Source: Ampelomyces quisqualis (lineage: Eukaryota; Ascomycota; Dothideomycetes; Pleosporales; Phaeosphaeriaceae). Taken from it: a stretch of 64,000 nt of DNA. The notes under the pieces are model-generated. The model was not told the DNA's origin, ran no database searches, and saw only the letters and a list, made by a program, of their open reading frames with translations. Location of the stretch: positions 806,001 through 870,000 of the forward strand of contig JAGTXZ010000010.1 in assembly GCA_018398575.1 (NCBI GenBank), read 5' to 3'. The translations under genes and the position numbers were made by a program. This document shows positions 25,230 to 38,655 of this stretch, one piece after another (the first letter of the stretch is position 1; each line of letters begins with the position of its first letter).

Positions 25230-28200
25230 CTTTTAAAAAGATTGCATTAAAACGTCTAGAACTTTATCTAAATTAGATCTGTTTGCAACCTTAAATCTAT
25301 TAAACACAGTTAGAATCCCTTAGATTTCTTAACAGCTAAAGCCTTTAGGTTTAGATCTTTTTATTAACATAACAGTTAGGATTACTTTAGAAAAGTTGCG
25401 TTTAGCGCTACAATAGAAACTTAGAGACTATTAATAACCTAGGAGTATTAGAGGCAACGCTAATAACTCCTCCTAAAGAACTAACCCTAAGAGCCTTCTC
25501 CTAAGACAACTCTGTATTAACTGTAACAACCTAGCAACAGAGTACTAAAGCAAAAAAGACAGACACTAAGAAATTAAAAGACAGACCTCCTTAGCCTAGA
25601 GCTGCACTAAATCTAACTCTTGCATAAATAGAGGTTAATTAATTACAACAAGATTTAAAACAGGCATTAGCAGAAATTAATTCTCTTAAGAAAGAACTAA
25701 CTCTGTTAGTAGGACTAGACAAGCCTCTACATACTACTAAATTACTCTAGAACAATTCTGCACTTTGCTATTTATTTAATAGCTCTACATCTAAGTACTT
25801 ACATTACTATAAAGGCTTTTGCTAACTTTAACAATCTAAGAAAACGCCTAATATAGACAATCTTAGTAAGAGAAAAGATCCTACCTTCTGCTAATAGCAG
25901 GTATCTATCTAGGATTAACTTAAAATCAACTTAGATTACTATTAGACTAAAAGACAACGCATAGCCTTAGTATAGGGCTACACTACAGGATTAGCTAAGA
26001 GCTATCTTAAGCTATAATATTTATTAGATACTAATTAAGAGTAATTCTAGAACGCTAAGCAAATAATTAAGCTACTTAAGTCTTACTTTATTATAGGTAA
26101 TAAGGTAGCTAAAAGCTATATAGCTTTTAATTTAATGCAGATAACTAAGAAGAAAACGTTTTCTTTATTTAAAGCTAAGTTTTTAAGTTTTGCAGTTAAG
26201 AGACAAGTACTTTCTTTAGAGTAGTTTTACTACTTATAGACTAAGATTACGCTAGGGTTGCAAGCCCTTAACCTAGGATTTAGGCACTAATAGAAGAACT
26301 TATTTAATTAGATAGTAGAACACCTTACTACATATAATATAAAGTAGAAGAACAACTTTACACTAAGTATAACACTAGCTACTACTAAGTTACTAATTAG
26401 GTTAGCCCTACAACAGAATTTAGAGCTAAATTAGACTACTACTACTAGCGCTTTAACAAATTCTGCGCTAGCCTATTAATTTATAATAGTGCGTTTTCCT
26501 ATAAAGACCCCTAAGCTAGAATAACAGAAGACCTCTAGTAGTTGTTATAATTGTAGTAAGCTAGAACACTACTTTAGTAACTGCACAAAGCTTTATGTAT
26601 GTTAGATTAAAGCTATAGAAGTAGATAAGTTTAAAGATGCTTAAGAGCAACCTAACTAGGAGGTGTATTGTATAAGAAATAGAAGCGCCTAAGAGGATAC
26701 TCTTCTCTAAGCTTAAGCTGTTACAATCTATCTTACCTTAACCTTTCTTATTTGTTTTGCAGTCTCTATTTCCTTATACTTATACTTTTTTACAACTAAG
26801 GCCTTAGCTTACGCCTTAATACTCTTGTTAACACTAGTGCTTAAGGTTTCTTATTTTTAAATTTACAAATTATTTTATCTGTTTCTAAAGCCTTGCAGTA
26901 ACCTATTTAGAAGCTTTCTTTCTAGGTTTAAGTGCGCAGCTTTAAGAATTAGATTACTTCTTTAGTTACTTAATATATTTAACTATACTTAAATATTAAT
27001 AGCTAAAAGATTTTAAACTGTCTATTTCTTATCTTTAATCTTAGGTCTTAGGATTGTATACTTAGCCTCTAATAGTTAAGACAATTTAAGATTTAATTAG
27101 ACACAGATAGGTTACAGATTATTTAGCTATCTAAGTACCCTTGTTCTTATAATCCTTTACCCTCTATTTCTACTATTCTACATTAAGCTACAGTGCTAGC
27201 TACTGTCTATCTTAATGTGCAACAACGCAACGCTCTATAGGAGAAAGAAGACTATTATATCTAAAATAGTTCTTACTATTTCTCTTCTTCTATATATTGT
27301 ATTAAGAGATGCTTAAAGCTCCTATTAGCCTAAAAAATCTTAGAGATTTCTTATACTTCTTTTGGCTTGTGCAATAGGCTAGCTACGTATTAACGCTACA
27401 TAAACAATATACTAATTAATTATCTTAACAATTTCTGCATTGCGTATCTTAATAACATTCTAATCTACTCTAAGGATATAAACTTATATTAGGAACACGT
27501 CTAAAAGGTCCTAGAGCGCCTACGTACTGCAGGACTCTAAGTAGACATTTAGAAGAGTAAATTCTATATAACCTGTACAAAGTATCTAGGTTACGTTTTA
27601 ATAAACTAGAGCACTAAAGTTAACCTTAATAAGGTAGAAGCACTCTAAAACTAGGCTAAACCTACTATAGTTACTAGCGTTAAGTTATTTTTTAGTTTTG
27701 CTAGTTTTTATTAACAATTTATTAAGGATTTCTTTTGTGTAGCTAAACTAATTATAAAGCTTTAAAGTCCTACTACACTGTTTAAATAGACTATAGACTG
27801 CTAACAGGCTTTTAATTAGATTAAAGCCTTACTCCTAGCTATTCTTACGCTATCTTATTTCTATTCTAAGTATAACACAAAGTTAAAAACTAACGTGTTA
27901 GATAGAGTAATAGCAAGAGTACTCTCTTAGAAATACCCTAACAACAAGTAGTATCCTATAGCCTTCTATAGTTATGCTCTATCTAGGGCTAAGCTTAATT
28001 AAGAAATATATAACAAAGAACTTTTTACTATTCTAAAAGCGTTTAAGAAGTAGAGAGCTAAACTTACTTCTATACAAAGTTAAATTTAGGTGTATTTAGA
28101 TTACTACTTCTTAGAATACTTTATAACTACTAAGGTTCTTAATGCACGTTAAGCACAATAGGTAGAGATTATTACCTCTTTTAATTTCTGCATTAAGTAC

Positions 28201-29965
28201 ACGCCTAGTAAGCTTAACAAGTAAGCTAATATCTTAAGCTAAAAAGAACAGAACGTTAGCAAAGTTAAGGCTGCCTAACAAGACAACAGATCTTGTGTAC
28301 TTCTAGGACCTAAACGCCTAAACCTCTTAGTTAACTCTAAACTAGCTTAGAACTACGTCTGTAACTAGCCAGAGGTTAATATTTTAGGTATTTTAGTCTA
28401 ATCTATTAGTGCCCCTCTAAATCTTAACTTACTAGAACTAATTAAAGCTCTGCTAGTAGAGAATTGCCGCTCTTTTAAGAAAAAGCGTCTTAAGCTACTA
28501 TAGCTATATTATGTCTAAGAAGAACTACTACTTTATTACTTACGCCTTTGTGTACCTAGAGATTTTCTCTTATACACCTAACTAATTAGAAAAGCTTATA
28601 ATTAGGTATCTACTACCTACCTAAGCGCTATAAAAACGTATTAGCTCTTAGCTTAGTAATACTACTAGAAAGGCATAGAAGCTATATGCAAACACTATAT
28701 ACAAAACTACGTTACCTGTTAAAGATTCTATCTAAGATAGCTCTAATCCTAAGGTTTCCTCTATCTGTTACTAATTCCTAATAGGCCTATACAGCATTTG
28801 TGTATAGATTTTAAGACATTCTTAACAGATTATTATAGCTATAATTAAATTATAGTTGTTATTAATTGCCTATCTAAGCAAGCTGTTTCTATTCCTTACT
28901 ACAAAATAATTAACGCTTAAGAAATAGCTTACTTGTTTATCTAATAGGTATACTAATTTAGCTATACGCCTAAAAGTATAGTATCTAACTACAGACTCTA
29001 GTTTGTGTCCTAATTCTAGTCTAAGTTCTGCAAGATCCTAGGTGTATAACTTAAGCTTTTTACAGCCTACTATAAACAAACTAATAGACAAACTAAGATT
29101 ATAAATAAGTATATTAATTAATAATTAAGGCCTTTTGTATTTTATTACTAGAACAACTAGAGTAACCTTTTGCTAATAATTAATTAAGCCTAAGCTACGC
29201 TGCTGCACTCTGCAATTAGTATAGCGCTATACTAGCTTTTGTTTAGATCTAAACTACAATAGAGCTAGAATTAGGCACTATCTCCTTTAAAATATAAAGA
29301 TATAAATGTTAAGAATGCCTTAAGCTTAGCTACCCGCATGTATAAAGCCTAGTGTATAGCTAAAGATAATATAGAAAAGGCGCAGCAATACATAGCTGCT
29401 AAGGTAAACAAATATTATTAACCTATTAATTAGGTAGTAGGTAATAAGATTTACCTCTTAACTTAAAACCTATCTGTTACTTGCCTAAGTCGCAAACTTG
29501 CTAAATTGTAGAAAGGCCTCTTTAAAGTTCTAGAACAAGTTAGCTATTTATTTTAACTAAAGCTACCTAAAGGTTCTAAGATCTATAACGTGTTTACTCT
29601 AGACGTCCTCTGCAAGGACTCTAATAACCCTCTACCTAGTTAGCTAAGCCTAAACCTATCTAGTATCCTAATTTAAGGCGTTAAAGAATAGAACGTTAAA
29701 GAGATTCTAGCTAGCAAGCTATACTGCTCTATCCTAAAGTATTATATAAAATAGGTAGGCTATAATTCTAACTTTACCTAGTATAATACCTCTAACTTTA
29801 TAGGCGCTCTATATATATTGCAAGTGTTCTATAAACGCTATCTAAAACAGCTAGGACTCTTATAAGTACTAGCTAAGTAGATTATAGCATAAGAAAAAGA
29901 AGTTAAAGATCTTATAGCATTATAAGACAATTATGTTAAGGAAATTAAACTTAATATTACAACTA
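25230..29965 (+). pseudogene. gag-pol of gypsy C, RIP-inactivated
   Basis: Plus-strand gag-pol of the B/C/D family. The gag zinc knuckle is still intact at 26543-26584 (C-x2-C-x4-H-x4-C). Reverse transcriptase active site at 27445-27456 reads Y-L-N-N instead of Y-L-D-D. RNase H, integrase and the chromodomain-like end (near 29738-29840) follow. Many RIP-type stops; borders approximate. Confidence 0.85.
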
Positions 29966-29987
29966 CTACACTAGTAAGTAACAGCTA

Positions 29988-30725
29988 TTAACAATAGAAG
30001 TCTTACTCTTCTATTAGATCTAATAGTAGACTATTACTGCTACTAGTAGAACGTTCTTAACTGTCTAAATCTCTAGGTATAGACACTAACGTACTACCTA
30101 GTTATTTTCTATTCTAGCTTTACTTACTATAAGTACTAGCCTCTTGCGCTACTACCTCTTGCTCTACTACTACCTAAAACGTTACTACTTGCGCCTTCTC
30201 TTACTCTGCTAACTAATTAGCCCTTAATACTATTATAACATCTACTAGCTAAGCAACTACACTAGTTAACTTAGCTATACTCTTTCTAAGCGCCCTAACC
30301 TCTTTAGCTATCTCTCTAACCTTTCTAGCTAGCTTCTCCCTTTAGTAATAAGCGCTAACTAATAAGTTAGCGTTGTTTATATTAGCTACCTATACAGTGC
30401 TTACTTGCATAATAGTAGCTAACTAAAACGCTACCTTCTTAACAGTAGCCTTTTGCTCTAACACTACCTTGTTAGACTTATCTCTACCTAAAGTAGTAAA
30501 CCTGCAGTTAAGGGTCTTAAAGAGGCTATTATACTTCTAGCCTGCATATAAGAGAACTAAGTAACACTTTTTATTTAAGAGTATACAGTATGCACACTTC
30601 TTACACATGTCTAAATAAAATCTAAACTTAATATTAAAATAGCTGCAGGTAAAAGCTCTTGCAGCCTGTAAGTAAACAACCTAATAGGCTAGAAGATAAG
30701 CCCTAAAAGAGACAGGAATAGGCAT
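29988..30725 (-). pseudogene. Antisense accessory ORF of gypsy C
   Basis: Minus-strand frame of 738 nt from an intact ATG at 30725 to a TAA at 29988, antisense to pol and before the 3' LTR. Starts M-P-I-P-V; codons 44-54 encode C-A-Y-C-x6-C. RIP-type stops interrupt it, but no frameshift is seen against the copy in D, which has the same length. TATA-like GCATATATATAAGG on the minus strand near 30856-30841, about 129 bp before the ATG. Confidence 0.65.
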
Positions 30726-31050
30726 TATATATATCTGCAGAAACAATTAGCTAACAATTAAATTAGAAGAGTAGTTAGATAGCTATAGGTATATAAACGT
30801 GTAAGAGGAGAGTATAGAAAAGTAGTATACTAGAAGGCTAGCCTTATATATATGCTTAAAAAGCTTAAGGTAAAGTTAGAAACGTTAAACGCGCTAACGC
30901 GCTAATTAAAACAACAATAAACAGCTATATTATACTATTTTAAAAAAAACTTAAGGTAAATAAGAGTTTATAACAATTTAGAAAGGTACCTAAAACAACA
31001 CTAATATAGACCTAATTAATAGAGACTATTAATTTTAAGAAAAAGAGTAA

Positions 31051-31349
31051 TATAATAAGTATATATAAACATATATTACATCTAATACCTTATAAAGGCT
31101 TAGTAATAGATTATGTAGGAAGCTAGTAGATTAGGACTAAAAGCGCTTTTGTAGCGCTCTAACTTAGCTACTACGCCTACTATAAATATAAGCCTATAGC
31201 ATAGATAGAGGACAAGTTTCTCTTATTCTTTTGTACAAGACCTATAGGTATATAGCTAATCCAGAATCTCTAATATAACACGTACTTCTATATGCCTCTA
31301 ATACGTATCTAATTTAATTCCAATAGCTGTACCTACCTGCGTTGTTACA
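31051..31349 (+). repeat. 3' LTR of gypsy C
   Basis: 299 bp, TATAATAAG start (RIP form of TGTAACAAG), GCGTTGTTACA end. Confidence 0.88.
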
Positions 31350-31568
31350 TTTATGTAATAGAATAGGCGCTCTGCCTTTAAAATTAATACTACGTAATTT
31401 CTCCTACTTATACTAACGCTGCAAGCCGCAGCCAAAAGGTAAGCATAAGAATTCTAAAGCTAGAATTTCTTGTGTAGTATAATATATATAGTGCCAGACG
31501 CTAGTATTATTCTAGTGTACTGTAAGCAAGAGCAGGCCGCATAAAAGCTGTACGCATGTCTTGTTACA
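31350..31568. other. Unmutated 219-bp tail between C and D LTR
   Basis: This short block keeps many CpA and TpG dinucleotides and is richer in GC than its surroundings, so it shows little RIP. It ends CTTGTTACA, the same kind of terminus as the neighbouring LTRs, directly before the GGAGT duplication. A TGTAATAG at 31354 could be its other end, giving a 215-bp solo-LTR-like unit of another family. It is not part of the C LTR. Confidence 0.55.
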
Positions 31569-31573
31569 GGAGT

Positions 31574-31806
31574 GCGTGTTGTATCAGAGATTCTAGATTA
31601 GCTATATACCTATAGGTCTTGTATAGAAGAACAAGAGAAACTTGTCTTCTATCTATGCTATAGGCTTATATTTATAGTAGGCGTAGCAGCTAAGTTAGAG
31701 CGCTGTTAGAGCGCTTTTAGTCCTAATCTACTAGCTCCTTATATAATCTGTTACTAAGCCTTTATAAGGTATTAGATATAATATATGTTTGCATATACTT
31801 GTTATA
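31574..31806 (-). repeat. Second part of the split LTR of gypsy D
   Basis: Continues 24810-24875 after the C insertion and ends CTTGTTATA, a RIP form of CTTGTTACA. Confidence 0.88.
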
Positions 31807-32131
31807 TTACTCTCCTTCTTAAAATTAATAGTTTCTATTAATTAGGTTTGTATTAGTGTTGTTTTAGATACCTTTCTAAATTGTTGTAAACTCTTATTTA
31901 CTTTAAGTTTATTTTAAGATAACATAATATAGCTGTTTGTTATTGTTTTAATTAGCGCGCTAGCGCGTTTAATATTCTTAACTTTACCTTAAGCTTTTTA
32001 AGCATATATATAAGGCTAGCCCTCTAGTATACTACTTTTCTATACTCTTTCTCTATACGTTTGTATACCTATAGCTATTTAACTGCTCTTCTAATTTAAT
32101 TATTAGCTAATTGTTTCTGCAGATACATACA

Positions 32132-32869
32132 ATACTTATTCCTATTCCTTCTAGAGCTTATCCTCTAGCCTATTAGGTTATTTGCTTATAGGCTGCAAGG
32201 GCTTTTACTTACAGCTATTTTGATATTAAGTTTAAATTCTATTTAGACGTGTCTAAGAAGTGTGCTTATTGCACACTCTTAAATAAGAAGTGTTACCTAG
32301 TTCCTTTATATGCAGGCTAAGAGTATAATAGCTTCTTTAAAGCTCTTAACTATAGGTTTGCTGCTCTAGGTAGAGATAAGTCTAACAAGGTAGTGTTAAA
32401 GTAAAAGGCTGCTATTAAAGAGGTAGCGTTTTAGTTAGCTACTGTTATGCAAGTAAGCACTGTATAAGTAGCTAATATAAATAACGCTAACTTGTTAGTT
32501 AGCGCTTATTACTAGAGAAAAGAGCTAGCTAAAGAGGTTAGAGTAATAGCTAAGAAGGTTAGGTTACTTAAGAGAAGTATAGCTAGGTTAACTAGTGTAG
32601 TTGCTTAGCTAGTAGATGTTATAATAGTATTAAGGGCTAATTAGTTAGTAGAGCAGAAGAAGGCGTAGGCAGCAACGTTTTAGGTAGTAGTAGAGTAGAA
32701 GGCAGTAGTGCAGAAGGCTAGTACTTGCAGTAAGTAGAGCTAAAACAGAAGATAACTAGGTAGTACGTTAGTATCTATACCTAGGGATTTAGATAGTTAA
32801 GAATATTCTACTAGTAGTAGTAATAGTTTACTATTAGATCTAATAGAAGAGTAAGACTCCTATTGTTAA
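32132..32869 (+). pseudogene. Antisense accessory ORF of gypsy D
   Basis: 738-nt frame antisense to pol, equal in length to that of C and in-frame with that of B. The start codon is now ATA (RIP form of ATG) at 32132. Codons 44-54 encode C-A-Y-C-x6-C. TATA-like GCATATATATAAGG at about 32002-32015. Several TAG/TAA stops of RIP type. Function unknown. Confidence 0.62.
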
Positions 32870-32939
32870 TAGCTGTTACTTACTAGTGTAGTAGTTGCAA
32901 TATTAAGTTTAATTTTCCTAATATAATTGTCTTGTAATG

Positions 32940-35900
32940 CTATAAGATCTTTAACTTCTTTTTTTTATACTATAATCTACTTAGCTAACGCTTGTAGAGG
33001 TTCTAGCTGTTTTAAATAGCGTTTATAGAACGCTTATAATATATATAGAGTGCCTATAAAGTTTAAGGCATTATACTAGGTAGAGTTAGAATTATAGCGT
33101 ACCTATTTTACACAATACTTTAGGATAGAGTAGTACAGCTTGCTAGCTAGAATCTCTTTAACTTTCTATTCTTTAACGCCTTAAATTAGGATACTAGATA
33201 AGTTTAGGCTTAGCTAACTAGGTAGAAGGTTGTTAGAGTCCTTGCAGAGGACGTTTAGAGCAAACACGTTATAGATCTTAGAACCTTTAGGTAGCTTTAG
33301 TTAAAATAAATAGCTAACTTGTTTAAAAACTTTAAAAGAGCCCTCTTATAATTCAGCAAGTTTGCGACTTAAGTAGGTAATAGATAGATTTTAGGTTAAG
33401 AGGTAAACCTTGTTACTTACTATCTAATTAATAAGTTAATAATGTTTGTTTACTTTAGTAGCTATCTGTTTTTACACTTTCTCTATATTATCTTTAGCTG
33501 TGCGCTAGGCTTTATACATACAAGTAGCTAAGCTTAAGGCATCCTTAACGTTTATATCTTTGTGTTTCAAAGGGAATAATACTTAATCTTAGCTCTGTTG
33601 TAGTTTAGATCTAAACAGGAGCTAGTATAGTGCTATACTAATCGCAGAGTATAGCAGCGTAGCTTAGGCTTAATTAATTATTAGCAAAAGGTTACTTTAG
33701 TTGTTCTAGTAATAGAATATAAAAGGCCTTAATTGTTAATTAATATACTTATTTATAATTTTAGTTTGTCTATTAGTTTGTTTATAGTAGGCTGTAAAAA
33801 GCTTAAATTGCACACTTAAGATCTTGCAGAACTTAGACTAGAATTAGAACACAAACTAGAGTCTGCAGTTAGACACTATACTTTTAGGCATGTAGCTAAA
33901 TTAGTATACCTATTAGATAAATAAGTAAGCTATTTTTTAAGCGTTAATTATTTTGTAGCAAAGAATAGAAACAGCTTGCTTAGATAGACAATTAATAATA
34001 ACTATAATTTAATTATAGCTATAATAATCTATTAAGAATGTCTTAAAATCTATACACAAATGCTGCATAAGCCTATTAGGAATTAGTAACAGATAGAGGA
34101 AACCTTAGGATTAGAGCTGTCTTAGATAGGATCTTTAATAGGAAACGCAGTTTTGTATATAGTATTTACATATAGCCTCTATACTCTTCTAATAATACTG
34201 CTAAGATAGAAGCTAATACGTTTTTATAGCACTTAGATAAGTAGTAGATACCTAATTATAAGCCTCTCTAATTAGTTAAGTGCATAAAGGAGAATTCCTA
34301 GGTACACATAGGCGTAAGTAATGTAGCAGTAGTTCTTTTAAGACACAATATAGCTATAGTAATATAAGGCGTTCTTTCTTAAAGGAGTAGTAATTTTCTG
34401 CTAGTAGGGCTTTAATTAGTTCTAACAAGTTAAGATTTAGAGAAGCACTAATAGATTAGACTAAAATAGCTAAAATATTAACCTCTAGCTAGTTACAGAC
34501 GTAGTTCTAAGCTAGTTTAGAGTTAACCTAGGGGTTTAGGCGTTTAGGTTCTAAAAGTACACAGAATCTGTTGTCTTATTAGGCAGCCTTAACCTTGCTA
34601 ACGTCCTGTTTCTTTTAGCTTAGGATATTAGCTTGCTTATTAAGCTTGCTAGGCGTGTACTTAATATAGAAATTAAAAGAAGTAATAATCTCTGCCTATT
34701 GTACTTAACGTGCATTAAGAACCTTAGTAGTTATAAAGTATTCTAAGAAGCAGTAATCTAAATATACCTAGATTTAACTCTATATAAAGGTAAGTTTAGC
34801 TCTCTACTTCTTAAACGCTTTTAGAATAGCAAAAAGTTCTTTGTTATATATTTCTTAATTAAGCTTAGCTCTAGATAGGGCGTAACTGTAGAAGGCTACA
34901 GGATACTACTTGTTGTTAGAGTGCTTTTAAGAGAGTACTCTTGCTATTACTCTATCTAACGTGTTAGTTTCTAACCTTATATTATACTTAAGATAGAAAT
35001 AAGATAGCGTAAGAATAGCTAGAAGTAAAGCTTTAATTTAATTAAAAGCCTGTTAGTAGTCTGTAGTCTATTTAAATAGTATAGTAGGACTTTAAAGCTT
35101 TATAATTAGTTTAGCTACACAAGAGAAATCCTTAATAAATTATTAATAGAAACTAGCAAAACTAAGAAATAACTTAACGCTAGTAACTATAGTAGGTTTA
35201 GCCTAGTTTTAGAGTGCTTCTATCTTGTTAGAGTTAACTTTAGTGCTTTAGTTTGTTAAAACGTAACCTAGATACTTTGTGCAGGTTACATAGATTTTAC
35301 TCTTTTAGATATCTACTTAAAGTTCTGTAGTACGTAGGCGCTCTAGGACCTTTTAAACGTGTTCCTAATGTGCGTTTATATTCTCTAAGTAGATTAGAAT
35401 GTTATTAAGATATATAATGCAGAAATTATTAAGATAATTAATTAGTATATTATTTATGTAGCGCTAATACGTTGCTAGCTTATTACATAAGCCAAAAGGA
35501 AGCACCTTACACTTGTATATGCTGTAACAGGTCTAAAAGGTAGTATACTCTTTAGAGTTAGGATCTATACAAATTTTGTTAAAAGCAGCCCTAATGTTAA
35601 ACTTAGTAAAGATCTTAGCTTTAGAGGGACGTAATAGTAGCTTATTAATGCAAGAGATTAGATAGACGTTCTTGCGCGTAAGGGCGTTAATCTTCTAGTA
35701 GTCTATACAGATGCGTATATCTCTATTTAGTTTACATACACAAAGAATAGGTAAAGTAAAAGAACTTTGGCTAGCCTTAATAAAACTCTTCTAAAGGTGT
35801 TTCTAGACGTAGGCCTTAGTAGCTTTAAGCTCCTCTAGATTTTGCTTATACAGGAAACTAAACGCATTTAGTAATAGTTCTTTAAAAACAATCTTATAAT

Positions 35901-38290
35901 TGTACAGATAATAAAGAAGGAATTAATTAGCTGCTAACTTGCTAAATACATCCTAATACTAGAAGTAACAGGTAGGTAATTTCTTATCTAATTAGCTTTA
36001 ATTGTCTGCGTTGTCCTTAGAGGCAAGAATCCTATTAATCTTATATAGGCTAGTTGTAAAAAACTTGTTCTAGGGCTTCTTTATAATAAAGTAAAATGTA
36101 TTAGCAGAAATAAGGGCTATGTAGGTGCTTAGAGAGAGTTTAGACTCTAAGTAGTTTTGCTTAGTTAGGGTATAAGAGATCTCTAAGATTTTTTAGGCTA
36201 ATAGGAGCTTTAAGCATCCCTTAATACAATAAATAGAAGAAGAAGAATAGTAAAGACTGTTTTAGATACAATAGTCTTCTTTTTTCTATAGAGCGTTGCG
36301 TTGTTACACATTAAGATAGACAGTAGCTAGTACTATAGCTTAATGTAGAATAGTAAAAATAGGAAGTAAAGGATTATAGGAACAGGAGTACTTAGATAGC
36401 TAAATAAACTGTAACCTATTTGTGTCTAATTAAATCTTAAATTTTCTTAACTATTAGAGGCTAAGTATACAATCCTAAGACCTAAGATTAAGAACAAGAA
36501 ATAGACAGTTTAAAATCTTTTAGCTATTAATATTTAAGTATAGTTAAATATATTAAGTAACTAAAGAAGTAATCTAATCTTTAAAGCTGCGTACCTAAAC
36601 CTAGAAGAAGAGCTTCTAGATAGGTTGCTGCAAGGCTTTAAAAACAGATAAGATAATTTGTAAATTTAAAAATAGAAAACCTTAAGTACTAGTGTTAACA
36701 AGAGTATTAAGGCGTAAGCTAAGGCCTTAGTTATAAAGAAGCGTAGGTATAAGGAAATAGGGACTGCAAAACAAATAAGAAAGGTTAAAGTAAGATAGAT
36801 TATAACAGCTTAGGCCTAAGGAGGAGTATTTTTCTAGGCGCTTCTGTTTTCTATATAATACACCTTCTAATTAGGTTGCTCTTAAGCATCTTTATACTTA
36901 TCTACTTTTATAGCTTTAATCTAACGTATACAAAGCTTTGTATAGTTACTAAAGTAGTGTCTTAGCTTACTATAATTGTAACAACTACTAGAGGTCTTCT
37001 ATTATTCTAGCTTAGAGGTCTTTATAGGAAGACGCACTATTATAGATTAATAGGCTAGCGCAGAATTTGTTGAAGCGCTAGTAGTAGTAGTCTAATTTAG
37101 CTCTAAATTCTGTTATAGGGCTAACCTAATTGGCAACTTAGCAGCAGCTAGTAATATACTAAGGTTAGGATTGTTCTTCTGCTCTATATTATAGGCAGTA
37201 AGGTGTTCTACTATCTAATTAAATAAGTTCTTCTATTAGTGCCTAAATCCTAGGTTAAGGGCTTGTAGTCCTAGCGTAATTTTTGTCTACAAGTAGTAAA
37301 ACTACTCTAAAGAGGGTACTTGTTCCTTAACTGCAGAACTTAGAAACCTAGCTTTAAACAAGAGGAACGTTTCCTCCTTAGTTATCTACATTTAATTAAA
37401 AGCTACTTAGCTTTTAGCTACCTTGTTACCTATAATAAAGTAAGACTTAAGTAGCTTAATTATTTGCTTAGCGTTTTAGAATTACTCTTAATTAGTATCT
37501 AATAAATATTATAGCTTAAGATAGCTCTTAGCTAATTCTATAGTGTAGCCTTATACTAAGGCTATGTGTTGTCTTTTAGTCTAATAGTAATCTAAGTTAA
37601 TCTTAAGTTAATCCTAAATAGAAGCCTACTATTAGTAGAAAGTAAAATCTTTTCTATTACTAAAATTGTTTATATTAGGCGTTTTCTTAGATTGTTAAAG
37701 TTAGTAAAAGCTTTTATAGTAATATAAGTACTTAGATATAGAGCTGTTAGATAAACAGCAGAGTATAGAAGAGTTCTAGAGGGTTTTAGTAGTAGGTAGA
37801 GGCTTATCTAGTTCTACTAACAGAGTTAGTTCTTTCTTAAGAGAATTAATTTCTGCTAACGCCTGTTTTAGTTCTTATTGTAATTAATTAACTTCTATTT
37901 GTGCAAAGGTTAGATTTAGTGCAGCTCTAGGCTAAGGAGGTCTGTCTCTTAATTTCTTAGTGTCTATCTTTTTTGCTTTAGCACTCTATTGCTAGGTTGT
38001 TATAGTTAATACAGAGCTGTCTTAGAGGAAGGCTCTTAAAGTTAGTTCTTTAGGAGAAGTTATTAGCGTTGCCTCTAATACTTTTAGGTTATTAATAGTC
38101 TCTAAGTTTCTATTATAGCGCTAAACGCAACTTTTACTAAAGTAATCCTAACTGTGTGTTAATAGGAAGATCTAAACCTAAAGGCTTTGGCTATTAAGAG
38201 ATCTAAGGGATCTTAACTGTGTTTAATAGATTTAAGGTTACAAACAAATCTAATTTAGATAGAGTTCTAGATATTGTAACGCAATCTTTT
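32940..38290 (-). pseudogene. gag-pol of gypsy D, RIP-inactivated
   Basis: Minus-strand counterpart of the B gag-pol, collinear over the whole length. Reverse transcriptase active site at 35401-35412 reads Y-L-N-N. RNase H, integrase and chromodomain-like segments follow towards lower coordinates (chromodomain near 33140-33010). Stops throughout. Confidence 0.85.
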
Positions 38291-38351
38291 TAAAAGTAAA
38301 TTGCAATATTATCTAAATGCTATTACTAGTAGGACAAAGTTTCTCTTGTAA

Positions 38352-38650
38352 TGTAACAACGCAGGTAAGTACAGCTATTAAAATTAAATTAGATACGTAT
38401 TAGAGGCATATAGAAGTACGTGTTGTATTAGAGATTCTAGATTAGCTATATACCTATAGGTCTTGTATAGAAGGACAAGAGAAACTTGTCCTCTATCTAT
38501 GCTATAGGCTTATATTTATAGTAGGCGTAGCAGCTAAGTTAGAGCGCTGTTAGAGCGCTTTTAGTTCTAATCTACTAGCTCTCTACATAATCTGTTACTA
38601 AGCCTTTATAAGGTATCAGATGTAACATGTGTTTACATGTGCTTGTTACA
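38352..38650 (-). repeat. 5' LTR (coding sense) of gypsy D
   Basis: 299 bp, TGTAACAACGCAGG start on the plus strand and CTTGTTACA end, followed by TTTAC. Confidence 0.9.
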
Positions 38651-38655
38651 TTTAC

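Larger units (their letters stand above)
24876..31568 (+). mobile_element. Ty3/gypsy retrotransposon C, nested in LTR of D
   Basis: The insertion is bounded by GGAGT on both sides. Two 299-bp LTRs are at 24876-25174 and 31051-31349, in opposite orientation to those of B and D, so gag-pol reads on the plus strand. A purine-rich tract (about 31037-31048) stands before the right LTR. The element should end at 31349, but the GGAGT copy is 219 bp further on; the extra segment 31350-31568 is described separately. Confidence 0.88.
24810..38650 (-). mobile_element. Ty3/gypsy retrotransposon D, nested in E
   Basis: Same family and orientation as B. Right LTR 38352-38650 (299 bp). The left LTR is in two parts, 24810-24875 and 31574-31806, together 299 bp, split by element C. 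Target duplication TTTAC at 24805-24809 and 38651-38655. Gag-pol reads on the minus strand; the antisense frame is at 32132-32869. Length without the insertion is about 7.1 kb. Confidence 0.92.
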
